A DNA stretch of 64,000 nt from Saprospiraceae bacterium. GTDB taxonomy: Bacteria; Bacteroidota; Bacteroidia; Chitinophagales; Saprospiraceae. Positions 19,105 through 28,369 of this stretch are shown piece after piece. Position numbers and translations under genes: made by a program. The stretch is taken from contig JADKGF010000001.1 of assembly GCA_016717105.1 (NCBI GenBank), forward strand, positions 62,001 through 126,000. Reading direction: 5' to 3'. Within the stretch, counting starts at the first letter, position 1, and each line of letters starts with the position of its first letter. Below the pieces are notes generated by a model. It was not told the DNA's origin. It did no database searches and saw nothing but the letters and a program-made list of their open reading frames with translations.

Positions 19105-20871
19105 GTGCAGATAAAATTCAGCCTATTGATTGGTTTTTTTATATCACTAATACAAACATCCGCTCAGGATATAAACATTCATAATATGATACAAAATCTG
19201 GAAATTCCTTTTGATAAAAACACAAATCAGACGGCTACTTATGAAGAGATTCGGACATTTTATAATCATCTCAATAAGATGAATGAAATGGTCCAAGTGT
19301 CAGATTTTGGGATGACAGACAGCGGGCATCCATTACAAGTAGTAGTCATAGATAAAGATGCTAATTTCTCTCCTGAGCAGATAAGAAAAGCTGGAAAAGC
19401 TATCGTTTGGATCAATAATGGAATCCATCCTGGAGAACCTGATGGCATCGATGCTACAATGTTATTTGTAAGAGAGTTGATGACAAAAAATCCAAATTGG
19501 CTTGACAATGTAAGTCTTGTAATCATACCTGTGTACAATATTGATGGATGTATAAATAGGGCCAGCCATAGTAGAGCCAATCAAAATGGACCTGAAACTT
19601 ATGGCTTTAGAGCCAATGCCAAGAATCTGGATCTCAATCGAGATTTTATCAAATGTGATAGCAAAAATGCAGAAACTTTCAATCGTTTGTTTAATGAATG
19701 GAGCCCGGATATCATGATTGATACCCATACTTCTAATGGTGCTGATTATCAATATACAATGACGCTTATTGCCACCCAAAAAGACAAACTTCATCCATTG
19801 CTTGGTGACTTTCTTAGCCAAAAAATGTTGCCGGTTTTATATGATGATATGAAGGCTGATGGTTGGGAAATGATACCTTATGTCAATACTAATGGACTGC
19901 CTGAAACAGGGATTTACGGTTTTTTAGATAGTCCCAGATATTCATCAGGTTATGCAGCACTACATCACACCATTAGTTTTATGCCAGAAACGCACATGCT
20001 CAAGCCTTACAAAGATCGGGTATTGAGCACAAAAGCCTTTATTGAAATATGTATAAAGTTTATATCAGAAAATCATAAAGACCTATTGCAAACCAGAAAC
20101 AAGGTAAAAGAATTGATAAAAATGCAGGAAGATTTTGCACTTCAATATGCCCTTGACAAAAAGAAAAAAGACAGCATTCTATTTAAAGGTTATACAGCAG
20201 GTTATAAAAAAAGTCTGGTGAGCGGACAAGATCGGTTGTACTATGACCGTAATAAACCTTGGGAAAAAAACATTAATTATTACAATCATTATATTCCAGA
20301 ATTGACAATAAAAAAGCCAGTAGCTTATGTGATACCCCAAGCCTATGATCGAATCATCCAACTCATGAAGTGGAATGGTGTAAAAATTGAAACAATAGAA
20401 GCCGATACACTGATGGATGTAGAGATGTATAGAATAGAAAAATATGAGACAAGCAAGTCGCCCTACGAAGGACATTATCCACATTCTCAGACCAAAGTTT
20501 CAGCATTTCAAACAACAAAAAAATGTTATAAAGGTGATTTTATGATCACGACAAATCAAGAATCCAATAGATATATTGTAGAAACCTTGGAACCTCAAGC
20601 TCCAGACAGTTATTTCAATTGGAATTTTTTTGATGGAATATTATCTCAAAAAGAATATTATTCGGATTATGTTTTTGAAGATTCAGCTGGTGAAATTTTG
20701 GAAAATGACCCAGATTTAAGGCATCGCTTGGATCAAAATCGCCAGATGGATACCAAATTTGCCAATGATGCAAGAGCCCAATTGGATTTTGTGTACAAAA
20801 ACTCAGCATATTATGAACCAACGTACATGCTCTATCCAGTTACAAGAATTTTAAATCAAAAAACCAATTAG
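19105..20871 (+). CDS. M14 family zinc carboxypeptidase, secreted
   Basis: A 588-residue metallocarboxypeptidase with an N-terminal signal peptide (hydrophobic IKFSLLIGFFISLIQTSAQ). The zinc ligands are visible as HPGEPDG (His ~109, Glu ~112) and DTHTSNG (His ~208), and the substrate-binding Arg is in LDLNRDF. A Glu is expected further on, in the MPETHML region. The C-terminal half is an accessory region of the type found in Bacteroidota M14 proteins. GTG at 19105 is chosen because it gives a complete signal peptide; no in-frame ATG is nearby. It would trim C-terminal residues of proteins or peptidoglycan peptides in the periplasm or outside. The glycosyltransferase gene starts one base after its stop codon. 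Confidence 0.9.
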   Translation: MQIKFSLLIGFFISLIQTSAQDINIHNMIQNLEIPFDKNTNQTATYEEIRTFYNHLNKMNEMVQVSDFGMTDSGHPLQVVVIDKDANFSPEQIRKAGKAIVWINNGIHPGEPDGIDATMLFVRELMTKNPNWLDNVSLVIIPVYNIDGCINRASHSRANQNGPETYGFRANAKNLDLNRDFIKCDSKNAETFNRLFNEWSPDIMIDTHTSNGADYQYTMTLIATQKDKLHPLLGDFLSQKMLPVLYDDMKADGWEMIPYVNTNGLPETGIYGFLDSPRYSSGYAALHHTISFMPETHMLKPYKDRVLSTKAFIEICIKFISENHKDLLQTRNKVKELIKMQEDFALQYALDKKKKDSILFKGYTAGYKKSLVSGQDRLYYDRNKPWEKNINYYNHYIPELTIKKPVAYVIPQAYDRIIQLMKWNGVKIETIEADTLMDVEMYRIEKYETSKSPYEGHYPHSQTKVSAFQTTKKCYKGDFMITTNQESNRYIVETLEPQAPDSYFNWNFFDGILSQKEYYSDYVFEDSAGEILENDPDLRHRLDQNRQMDTKFANDARAQLDFVYKNSAYYEPTYMLYPVTRILNQKTN

Positions 20872-20872
20872 T

Positions 20873-21745
20873 ATGCGTGTAGCTGGATTTACGTTTATAA
20901 AAAATGCAATCTTGTATGATTATCCGATTTATGAATCCATTTCTTCTATTCTACCACTCTGCGACGAATTGGTGGTAGCTGTCGGCAAAAGTGATGATGC
21001 CACACTTGACTTGATAAAATCAATAAATTCGCCAAAAATTCAAATTATTGAGACCATCTGGGACGAAAGCCAGAGAGAAGGAGGCCGAGTTTTGGCCCTA
21101 GAGACCGATAAAGCATTTCAGGCCATAAGCGATCAAGCAGATTGGTGTTTTTATATTCAAGGTGATGAAGTCATTCATGAAAATGATTATGATAATATTA
21201 GGAATGCAATGGCAAAATACAAGGATGATCCTAAAATAGATGGATTATTATTCGAATATTGTCATCTATACGGTTCGTACGATTATATGGCTACTTCATC
21301 AGGTTGGTACAAAAATGAAATCCGGATTGTCAAAAACATTAAGCGCATTTATTCGTTCAGAGATGCCCAAGGATTCCGTAAGGATAACAATAAAAAGCTG
21401 TGTGTCGCAAAAACAGGTGCAACTGTGTATCATTACGGTTGGGTAAAGCCACCATCTAAAATGCAAGCCAAACAAAAATCCTTTCAGAAACTGTGGCATG
21501 ATGACCAATGGGTTTCAACCCATGTCGCCGATTCAGAAGAATTTGATTATAGTGGAATTGATGTTTTGGAGCCATTCAATGGTACACATCCGTTGGTTAT
21601 GCAGGAAAGAATTGCTTCAAAAAACTGGAAATTTGACAGAGATATCTCTCAAAATCGTAAAACAGTCAAAGAGACTGTCAAAAAGTGGTTTAGGCAGTAT
21701 TTAGGTTTGGATTTTACCTATAAAAATTATATTCTAAAAAAATAA
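20873..21745 (+). CDS. Glycosyltransferase family 2-like protein
   Basis: A 290-residue cytoplasmic glycosyltransferase of GT-A fold. It starts with a beta-strand and FIKNA, has CDELVVAVGKSDDAT like the nucleotide-sugar site, and carries an acidic QGDEVIHE segment near residues 98-105 that sits where the metal-binding DxD lies in GT2 enzymes. The later part has conserved aromatic and basic residues but no transmembrane helix. Its ATG follows the M14 peptidase stop by one base, so the two are co-transcribed. Donor and acceptor sugars cannot be deduced. Confidence 0.78.
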   Translation: MRVAGFTFIKNAILYDYPIYESISSILPLCDELVVAVGKSDDATLDLIKSINSPKIQIIETIWDESQREGGRVLALETDKAFQAISDQADWCFYIQGDEVIHENDYDNIRNAMAKYKDDPKIDGLLFEYCHLYGSYDYMATSSGWYKNEIRIVKNIKRIYSFRDAQGFRKDNNKKLCVAKTGATVYHYGWVKPPSKMQAKQKSFQKLWHDDQWVSTHVADSEEFDYSGIDVLEPFNGTHPLVMQERIASKNWKFDRDISQNRKTVKETVKKWFRQYLGLDFTYKNYILKK

Positions 21746-21762
21746 CAGGTGCGAAGTCGAGC

Positions 21763-22227
21763 CTATAGTTTTATCTTCTTTAGTCGATCCATGTCTCTTT
21801 TACTGTCTCGCTCTTTGATACTTTCACGTTTATCAAAAGCTTTTTTACCTTGTGCAAGCGCCACTTCAAGTTTCGCAAAACCTCGTTCGGTAAAGAACAG
21901 TCTGTATGGAACAATCGTCAGTCCTTTTTCGGTAACTCTTCTTTCCAATTTGTGCAACTCAGATTTGTGTAGTAAAAGTCGCCTATCTCTACGGGCATCG
22001 TGATTGTAAATAGTACCATGATCATACTCTGCGATAAACAAACTTTTTACTGTCAGATTGCCATTATCGAAAAGACAATAAGCATCATTTAGGTTGGCCA
22101 ATCCTTGTCTCAATGCCTTCACTTCAGTTCCGGTCAATACCAAGCCTGCTTCAAACATTTGAATGAAACTATATTCAAATTTGGCCTTTCGGTTTACTAT
22201 TTCCTTGGTGACAATCTTTGTTCCCAT
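21763..22227 (-). CDS. smpB: SsrA-binding protein SmpB
   Basis: A 154-residue RNA-binding protein that brings tmRNA to stalled ribosomes for trans-translation. It matches the family along its length: NRKAKFEYSF, FEAGLVLTGTEVKALRQG, AYCLFDNGNL, then RDRRLLLHKSEL and a basic C-terminal tail (KKAFDKRESIKERDSKRD). The open frame extends upstream to 22398, but the ATG at 22225-22227 gives the normal SmpB start. A -7 element at 22251-22258 lies between the two, so the longer start is not credible. No tmRNA gene was found in the window. Confidence 0.95.
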   Translation of the reverse strand: MGTKIVTKEIVNRKAKFEYSFIQMFEAGLVLTGTEVKALRQGLANLNDAYCLFDNGNLTVKSLFIAEYDHGTIYNHDARRDRRLLLHKSELHKLERRVTEKGLTIVPYRLFFTERGFAKLEVALAQGKKAFDKRESIKERDSKRDMDRLKKIKL

Positions 22228-22250
22228 ACCTTGCGAACTGATAAAGTGTG

Positions 22251-22258
22251 CAAAGATA
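22251..22258 (-). promoter_or_regulatory. Promoter -7 element for smpB
   Basis: The minus strand reads TATCTTTG, a full TAnnTTTG match, 24 bases upstream of the smpB ATG at 22227. A TTTTCGG about 20 bases further upstream is a degenerate -33. Confidence 0.6.
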
Positions 22259-22290
22259 AGAAATTTTGAGTTGGATTGCCGAAAAATATC

Positions 22291-22298
22291 TAATTTTG
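22291..22298 (+). promoter_or_regulatory. Promoter -7 element for the HEAT/cyclophilin lipoprotein
   Basis: TAATTTTG matches TAnnTTTG. A TTTG at 22265-22268 lies 22 bases upstream and a TTG at 22271-22273 lies 17 bases upstream. The ATG is at 22323. It is divergent from the smpB promoter, the two -7 elements being about 33 bases apart. Confidence 0.6.
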
Positions 22299-22322
22299 AA
22301 CCTTTAATATATACACAATACG

Positions 22323-24331
22323 ATGAAATCACCCAGATTATTAGTAATTTTCCTATGTATTTATGGTTTTTTGATGGAGTCATGTGTTCCTGATACAAAA
22401 ACGAAGGTGACAGAAATTCATCTTTCGGTCAACGATAAAGAAATTCAGAAAATTCTCACCTTACAAGACAATCAAGATACAAAGGCGCTGTATCCATATT
22501 TTAGAAGTGAAAATCCTACAGAACGGTACATGGCTGTTTTGGCGTTTGCTTCTATAAAAAACATAGATTCGAAGGATTCTTTAATCCTCATGTTGCAAGA
22601 TCCTGTGATGCAGGTACGTGCAGCAGCAGCTTATGCATTGGGGCAAACAGGTGACACAAAAGTGACTGACAGATTGATTAGCGCCTTCAGAGGCAAAGAT
22701 ACTTTAGAAGTAAACAATCTTTGTAATGCGAATATCCTTGAAGCAGTAGGAAAGACAGGAAATCTCGCAGATCTCAAAGCCTTGGCTACCGTCAAAACCT
22801 ATCGAAGCACAGATACTTTGTTGCTATTGGGACAAGCAAGAGCAATATTTAGAATGGCTTTACGCAATATTACATCTGATGAAGGTACCTCCAGAATGGT
22901 GGACTTATTATATACATCAGCTATACCTTTGCAAGTAAAAATCATTGCAGCCCAATATTTTGCAAGAGCAAAAGATATCAACCTAAATCTCTCGAAGGTA
23001 AGGCTCACAGAAATTTTCAACAAAGAACGAAACCCTGATATACGTATGGCCTTAGCTACGGGATTCGGCAAGAGCAAAGATCTAGAGTTTTACCAGCACT
23101 AAAGACGGCATTGGTTGCAGAGACAGATTATCGGGTAAAATGCAATATCCTAAGAGCTTTGACCAATTTTCCATATGCAGAAATTAAGGAATCAGTAATC
23201 AACAATTTAAAAAGTGATAATTTGCACGTTGCCATAAGTGCTGCTACCGTATTGCAAACCAATGGCTTCATAGAAGACGTTCCATTATATGCTAGTTTTG
23301 ATACCGTTACTACACCTTGGCAAGTACGTGCTTTGATGAATGGCGCCGTCCTTACCCATACTGCATTGTATTTTACGAAGAGTAAAGTAGCCTTTACGGA
23401 AAGAATTCGAAAGAATATGAAGGATGCTGACTCACCATATGAAAAAGCAGCATATGTCAACGCTATTAGCAAAGATCCATACAATTATGCCTTGTTAGGT
23501 CAAATTTACACCAGTGAAAAAGATGCAATTATAAAAATTACCGCTTTGGAAGGAATAGGTAATATTTTGAAAAACCCATTATTTTTCAAGGCTTTTGGCA
23601 ATGGATTTGGAAAGGTAAAGGCTGAAATGCTCAATATACTTGCAGCCGCTATTTCATCAGGAGATGCTGGACAAATCGCCACAGCATCTATTATATTAAA
23701 AGATCCTGAATTGGCATGGAAAGAGTGGCTGAAAGACCTGACTTTTATGAAAGATGCGGCGGCCAAACTTAAACTTCCTCAAGAAATAGAGACATATAAC
23801 GAACTCAATTCTTGCATAGCTTATCTGGAAGGTACAGAATACAAACCGAAGACTCCAGAATTAAATCATCCTATTGACTGGACCATCTTATCCACCGTCG
23901 GAGATTCGAGTATAGCTGCCATCAAAACGTCTCAAGGCTTGATCAGAGTAAAGTTGTATAAAAATATGGCTCCTGGTACAGTGGCAAATTTTGTGGATTT
24001 GATCAATAAGAAATATTATAATGGCAAAATATTTCACCGTGTAGTTCCAAATTTTGTGATTCAAACTGGTTGTCCTCGTGGTGATGGGTATGGCTCAGCC
24101 GATTACTCTATCCGATCCGAATTGCCCCAAATATATTATGATGGTGAAGGATACATCGGTATGGCTTCAGCCGGCAATCATACAGAAAGTACCCAATGGT
24201 TTATAACACATTCAGCCACGCCACATTTAGATGGCAACTATACCATATTTGGAAAAGTAGTAGAAGGTATGGATGTGGTACATAAAATACAGCAAGGTGA
24301 TAAAATCAATGATATCATCTTTGTAAAATAA
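22323..24331 (+). CDS. Lipoprotein with HEAT repeats and a cyclophilin-type peptidyl-prolyl isomerase domain (frameshifted)
   Basis: The signal peptide ends in a lipobox (GFLMESC, Cys ~21). An N-terminal region of helical HEAT-like repeats (for example VMQVRAAAAYALGQTG) spans about 450 residues. The C-terminal ~150 residues are a cyclophilin domain: APGTVANFVDLINKKYYNG, FHRVVPNFVIQTGCPRGDG, ASAGNHTESTQWFITHS and HLDGNYTIFGKVVEGMDVV. The frame breaks at 23088-23091: four T where five would give FLPALKTALVAETDYRV in one frame. The repaired protein has about 669 residues. It would act as a periplasmic or membrane-anchored folding factor. The break is probably a homopolymer error because both halves are well conserved. 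Confidence 0.85.
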
Positions 24332-24352
24332 GCGAAATAAAGAATTGTGAAA

Positions 24353-24973
24353 TCACAATATTCTATAGGCAACACCAAACTGGAAATTTTGGAGTCTAGT
24401 TCGTAAATCAAATGATTCTCCAAATATGTCTGTAAAGTCCAAATCATAAAAATCGACCAAACTACCAGCAAACTGTAGGTGTACAGACAATTTATTCATT
24501 GGAAAAACGCGCAAACCCACAAGATATGAAGCATCCGTCGGAGTGGATATTTCAATTTCTGCCTTCTGCCAAGCATCCTCTACCTTGAATGACTCTGACA
24601 ATCGAAACCCAAGTCCCAATCCAGCATATACAGATATAGGATTTGCGATTTTATACTGAACTTGTGGCAAAAGGTCGAAATATTGTATTCTTAATTTGCT
24701 TAATTCATTATTATTAGGGTCGTTTTGGAAATACCCTTTTCGTGAAAATTGGACATCAATACCTACGGACCATCTATCTGAGAGTTTGAATTCAGGTCTT
24801 ACCGATAAAAAATAATTGGTAGCTGCTTCTGTTTTTATCCAAGTAAATCCTTCAGGAATATCGTCTACATTGATATTTGATAGATTCAAGCCTGCTCCTC
24901 CATGTAATTGAAATTGCGAGTGCGCATTTGTAACCATATAGAAACAAAAAATAAGAGACATTATGTATTTCAT
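24353..24973 (-). CDS. Outer-membrane beta-barrel protein (PorT-like family)
   Basis: A 206-residue protein with a signal peptide (MSLIFCFYMVTNAHSQ), then alternating hydrophobic/polar beta-strands such as LSVRPEFKLSDRWSVGIDVQFSRKG and QVQYKIANPISVYAGLGLGF, ending in GVAYRIL. This is the pattern of the Bacteroidota outer-membrane beta-barrel domain (PF13568-like), about 8-10 strands. No catalytic residues are seen. It converges with the cyclophilin lipoprotein gene; a weak 6-bp hairpin (ATTGTG/CACAAT) lies between them at 24345-24360. Confidence 0.7.
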   Translation of the reverse strand: MKYIMSLIFCFYMVTNAHSQFQLHGGAGLNLSNINVDDIPEGFTWIKTEAATNYFLSVRPEFKLSDRWSVGIDVQFSRKGYFQNDPNNNELSKLRIQYFDLLPQVQYKIANPISVYAGLGLGFRLSESFKVEDAWQKAEIEISTPTDASYLVGLRVFPMNKLSVHLQFAGSLVDFYDLDFTDIFGESFDLRTRLQNFQFGVAYRIL

Positions 24974-25057
24974 TGCAATTGTTTTTAGATTAGTATGAAA
25001 ACGACCTTTCTAAATTTTTATTGCTATGAAAAATGTTAATGCTTGTTGCTGCTGCTC

Positions 25058-25732
25058 TTATCCTTTTTGTGGTCTGAATGGGTTAGCCCAATAAACTAAT
25101 GGTCTGACTTTTTTTGTTTGAATCCAAATTTTGCCTGAGCCTCTGAATTTAGCTACAAGTCCTTCTCCTGAGAGAAATAATGATCGGTATCCGCCGATGG
25201 TCGTTATTTCATATTCCAAGCCTTCTGTAAATCCGACAATATTGCCAGTATCTACCACGTATCCATCATTAACATCAAGTTCTATAATAGCACCATAACT
25301 ATTGAAAAACAAGTCACCACGTCCACTACATTTTATCAAAAATAGTCCTTCACCAGAGAAGAAACCTTTCATAAGGCCTTGAAATTTTGACTCAACCACG
25401 ACATCGGTTGACGATGCCAAAAAGCCAGAATTTTGCAAAAATATTGCTTGGTTTCCGTCTAAATAAACATGCTTTATGTCGCCTGGCATCGATGGTGCGA
25501 TACCAATTCTTCCAGATCCATTTTTTGTTTTGAATTCATTTATAAAGATAGATTCTCCCGTTAAAAACCGCGATAATCCGCCTTTAAACTTCGTTTTCAT
25601 CTCTATGTTTGTATCCATTGTCGCCATGGACGAGGCTTCTACCTTGATAATGGTATCCTGAGGCAATTTGACATCAATGAATGCATAATCTGGCGCGCCT
25701 TCTATGGTATATTGTAATGAGGTATGTTCCAT
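25058..25732 (-). CDS. AIM24/TIGR00266 family protein, paralogue A
   Basis: A 224-residue AIM24 family protein with the triple-layered beta-helix-like repeat of the family: GEGLFLIKCSGRGDLFFNSYG and IVGFTEGLEYEITTIGGYRSLFLSGEGLVAKFRGSGKIWIQTK. It has no signal peptide or membrane helix. In mitochondria AIM24 helps cristae and MICOS structure; the bacterial role is unknown. It is the last of three tandem AIM24 genes, 34 bases after paralogue B. Confidence 0.85.
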   Translation of the reverse strand: MEHTSLQYTIEGAPDYAFIDVKLPQDTIIKVEASSMATMDTNIEMKTKFKGGLSRFLTGESIFINEFKTKNGSGRIGIAPSMPGDIKHVYLDGNQAIFLQNSGFLASSTDVVVESKFQGLMKGFFSGEGLFLIKCSGRGDLFFNSYGAIIELDVNDGYVVDTGNIVGFTEGLEYEITTIGGYRSLFLSGEGLVAKFRGSGKIWIQTKKVRPLVYWANPFRPQKG

Positions 25733-25766
25733 TTAAATTTTACTTAAGTGATTTTGAATAGTATAT

Positions 25767-26453
25767 TTAACTTTTTATGGCCTTTAGATGTGGTGTGATT
25801 TGCTGGCCGAAACTTGTGGATGAATGAGATTGACACCAAATGCGTCCTTTACCTTTGAATTTACAAACAATACCTTCACCACCGAGTATGGATGATAACC
25901 AACTTTCTCCAGCTTTGCTCAAAGTGAAATTTAAGCCTTCCTCATACGCTACAATATGTCCAGTGTCTATAATGTATTCACCATCTACATCAATACTATA
26001 TATCACACCGAATGCATTGATGATTGCTTTGCCTTGACCACTAAGTTCTACCCAAAACAAACTCTCACCTGAAAGCAGATTTTTAGCTCCTTGCCACACG
26101 GTCTCCAGGTGAACATCTTCAGATGATGCCACATAACTACCGCCTTGAACATATATCTTATTTCCAGTAAGGTCGAGGATTTCCATATCGCCCGGAAGGC
26201 TAGTACCAAGATAAATAGTTCCTGAGCCTTGTTTTGCTGTAAAATGATTGAAAAATATACTTTCTTGTGCAAAGATTCTTTTTACCCCAGACATCAGTCC
26301 ACCTCCACCTTTTTTGCTTTTTGTAGTTGTATATATGTCTACGTTTGAGCTCATAGCGATCATTGCTCCGCCTTCTGCTGTGATGGTTTCATTTTCATCA
26401 AGGCGTATCTTTGCGGCTGTAGATCCGGGATTATATTCTAAAGAAATGTCCAT
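25767..26453 (-). CDS. AIM24/TIGR00266 family protein, paralogue B
   Basis: A 228-residue AIM24 family protein. The core repeats are visible: GGAMIAMSSNVDI, SGTIYLGTSLPGDMEILDL, GESLFWVELSGQGKAIINAFG, DTGHIVAYEEGLNF and GGEGIVCKFKGKGRIWCQS. It is collinear with paralogues A and C, sharing the order of motifs, which indicates tandem duplication followed by divergence. The gene lies mid-operon, 28 bases after the third AIM24 copy. Function in bacteria is unknown. Confidence 0.85.
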   Translation of the reverse strand: MDISLEYNPGSTAAKIRLDENETITAEGGAMIAMSSNVDIYTTTKSKKGGGGLMSGVKRIFAQESIFFNHFTAKQGSGTIYLGTSLPGDMEILDLTGNKIYVQGGSYVASSEDVHLETVWQGAKNLLSGESLFWVELSGQGKAIINAFGVIYSIDVDGEYIIDTGHIVAYEEGLNFTLSKAGESWLSSILGGEGIVCKFKGKGRIWCQSHSSTSFGQQITPHLKAIKS

Positions 26454-26481
26454 TTTGGTTTAGTGTTTTGTAGTAAAAAAA

Positions 26482-27140
26482 TTAAAAAAATCGATTTATC
26501 CAAGAGGCAAATCCTTGCAGATTTCTGGTTTGAAGCCATACACGGCCGTCTCCTTCCACACGAGTGACAAGTCCTTCACCACTTGTTATTGATGAAATAA
26601 ATCCACCTGACATCTGAATTTTCAGGTTCAATTGCGGATCATAAGCCACCAAATGTCCGGTATCCACGATCATTTCACCTTTCACTTGTCTTTCCATAAT
26701 GCCACCAAATGCACCAAAAAGCACTTTGCCTTTTCCTGTTACCGATATCTTAAAAAGTCCTTCACCTGAAATAAATGAAACAAATCAAGCAAATTTTGTA
26801 GAGATATTTACACCAGGCTCACAAGCTACAAAGCTGTGGGCTGGAGATTGATAGTCTCTCCATTCAGCTCATAACACACCAAAGATCCTGGTGTAGGCTG
26901 AGTCAATGTCATGCGTTGCTGATTGGATGTTTTATTGATAAAATGATTGATGAAAAGCGATTCACCACCAAAAAATTTGCGTGTTAATCCCTTGATAAAT
27001 CCACCATTCAATTTAGCAACTAGATCTATAGCTGATGACATCGTAGCCATCGCACCAGACTCAGTGACGAGATATTCATTTGGCTCCAGATCTATCACTG
27101 CATAAGCGAAAGCCGGATTACCCTTGATTTCTATATTCAT
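26482..27140 (-). pseudogene. AIM24 family protein, paralogue C, disrupted by a frameshift and an in-frame stop
   Basis: The first gene of the AIM24 cluster, with a -7 element at 27179-27186. The N-terminal 104 residues (GGESLFINHFINKTSNQQRM) run into a stop. Inserting one T at 26830-26832 restores AFVACEPGVNISTKFA, and the frame then meets TGA at 26785-26787 just before FVSFISGEGLFKISVTGKG and the C-terminal repeats. In the paralogues that position is Gly or another residue, so TGA may derive from GGA. A frameshift plus a nonsense codon in one 220-residue gene is more than one simple sequencing slip, so I treat it as a probable pseudogene, though consensus error remains possible. Confidence 0.65.
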
Positions 27141-27178
27141 GTGAAAGTTATTTTATATGTTTGTTTTCTTTATTAATA

Positions 27179-27186
27179 CAAATGTA
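27179..27186 (-). promoter_or_regulatory. Promoter -7 element for the AIM24 cluster
   Basis: The minus strand reads TACATTTG, matching TAnnTTTG, 39 bases upstream of the first AIM24 ATG at 27140. No -33 TTTG is seen at 19-20 bases. Confidence 0.5.
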
Positions 27187-27210
27187 GGAATAATTATCTA
27201 TAAGTAAGAT

Positions 27211-28319
27211 TTAACATTCAGAATTTTTATCTATTAATAAATTTCTGAATAAAATGTAATCCGACAAAATTATATATTCTGTTTTTGGCGCTTTGTCTTC
27301 CATCGTTTTGATGTTTTCGATCCTGTTTTCATTGCTAGGATGCGTGCTCAAAAACTGTGGAATGACAGAAGTTGCATCATCTTTGTGTTCTTCTGACAAT
27401 TTTGCAAAAAATATTCGCAAACCAGAAGGATCAATTTTTGCCATTTGCAAATATTCAAATCCTTTCGTATCTGACTCAGTCTCATATAATCTGGAATACT
27501 TAAGTCCTTCCATATTGGCACCAAAGCCCGTAATAACGTCCGTCAAAACACTGCCATCACCAATTGCAATACTTATCAATGTCCATATGCCATATCTGGA
27601 AAAAAATACCTCTGGCATGATGTTTTTCGGTGACGTGAGCTACTTCATGCGCTGCAACACCAAGTACTTCTTCCCATGATTCTGCTTTTTGCAATAGTCC
27701 GACATTGAACACCATAATACCACCAGGTAAAGCAAAAGCGTTTATAGTGGTATCATTACTTATGTACACCCGAAATCCATAAGAAGAATCTATATTATTG
27801 GTGATCAACGCTACTTTTTCGCGTAGGATGGTCAAGGCTTGAGAAGAAGAATCGATATCTCCTGTGAGTGTAAGTTGTGTGAGATATGATTTCCCAATGG
27901 TTTTTTCGAGACTATAAGGTACTTTTTCAGCCATTTGTCTCACTATTGTGCTCCGATTATAAATTATCACACCAATGAAAATACCAAATAAAAGGAATCC
28001 TGCTGCAAGAAATATTTTTGTCTTTCTGAAACTTGATACTGCTTTTTCTCTTTTGAGCTTGGAGACCTTGATTATTTTCAAAAAATGGATGTGCCAAAAT
28101 AGACTTATCTGCAGTAGAAAATGCATACTTATTATCCTTAGATTTGATAAAAATCTGTCTATTCGCAGTACCTCCAAAATCCAGTTCCAATTCATTTTTG
28201 TACAATGAAATAGTCTGCTCAGACGATGTAAATGTCAGAGTCGTGCCCGTAAGGCTGATTGTACCGGAAATCCTTCCGTCTTCCCAACCTTCATGATATG
28301 CTATCGCCTTGTAATGCAT
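27211..28319 (-). CDS. M48 family metalloprotease with N-terminal beta domain (two frameshifts)
   Basis: The repaired protein is about 369 residues. It starts with MHYKAIAYHEGWEDGR, a beta-rich N-terminal domain found in Bacteroidota M48 proteins. A single transmembrane helix follows (FLAAGFLLFGIFIGVIIY), then the peptidase domain with NAFALPGGIMVFNVGLL, zinc motif HEVAHVTEKHHARG and the downstream Glu in ETESDTKGF. Two one-base insertions break it: coding T6 at 28081-28086 where T5 gives HPFLKIIKVSKLKREKAV, and T7 at 27600-27606 where T6 gives ARGIFSRYGIWTL. It is probably a membrane-bound protease related to HtpX/LoiP. It lies 50 bases downstream of fhs on the same strand. Confidence 0.82.
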
Positions 28320-28369
28320 TATAGTAATTTTTTGGTTAAAAATCGACGTTTTTATTTAATGAAGAGGCA

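Noticed and set aside
22228..22398. An N-terminal extension of SmpB to 22398
   Set aside because: The extension lacks SmpB similarity, covers a -7 promoter element at 22251-22258 and overlaps the divergent gene; the ATG at 22227 gives the normal family length.
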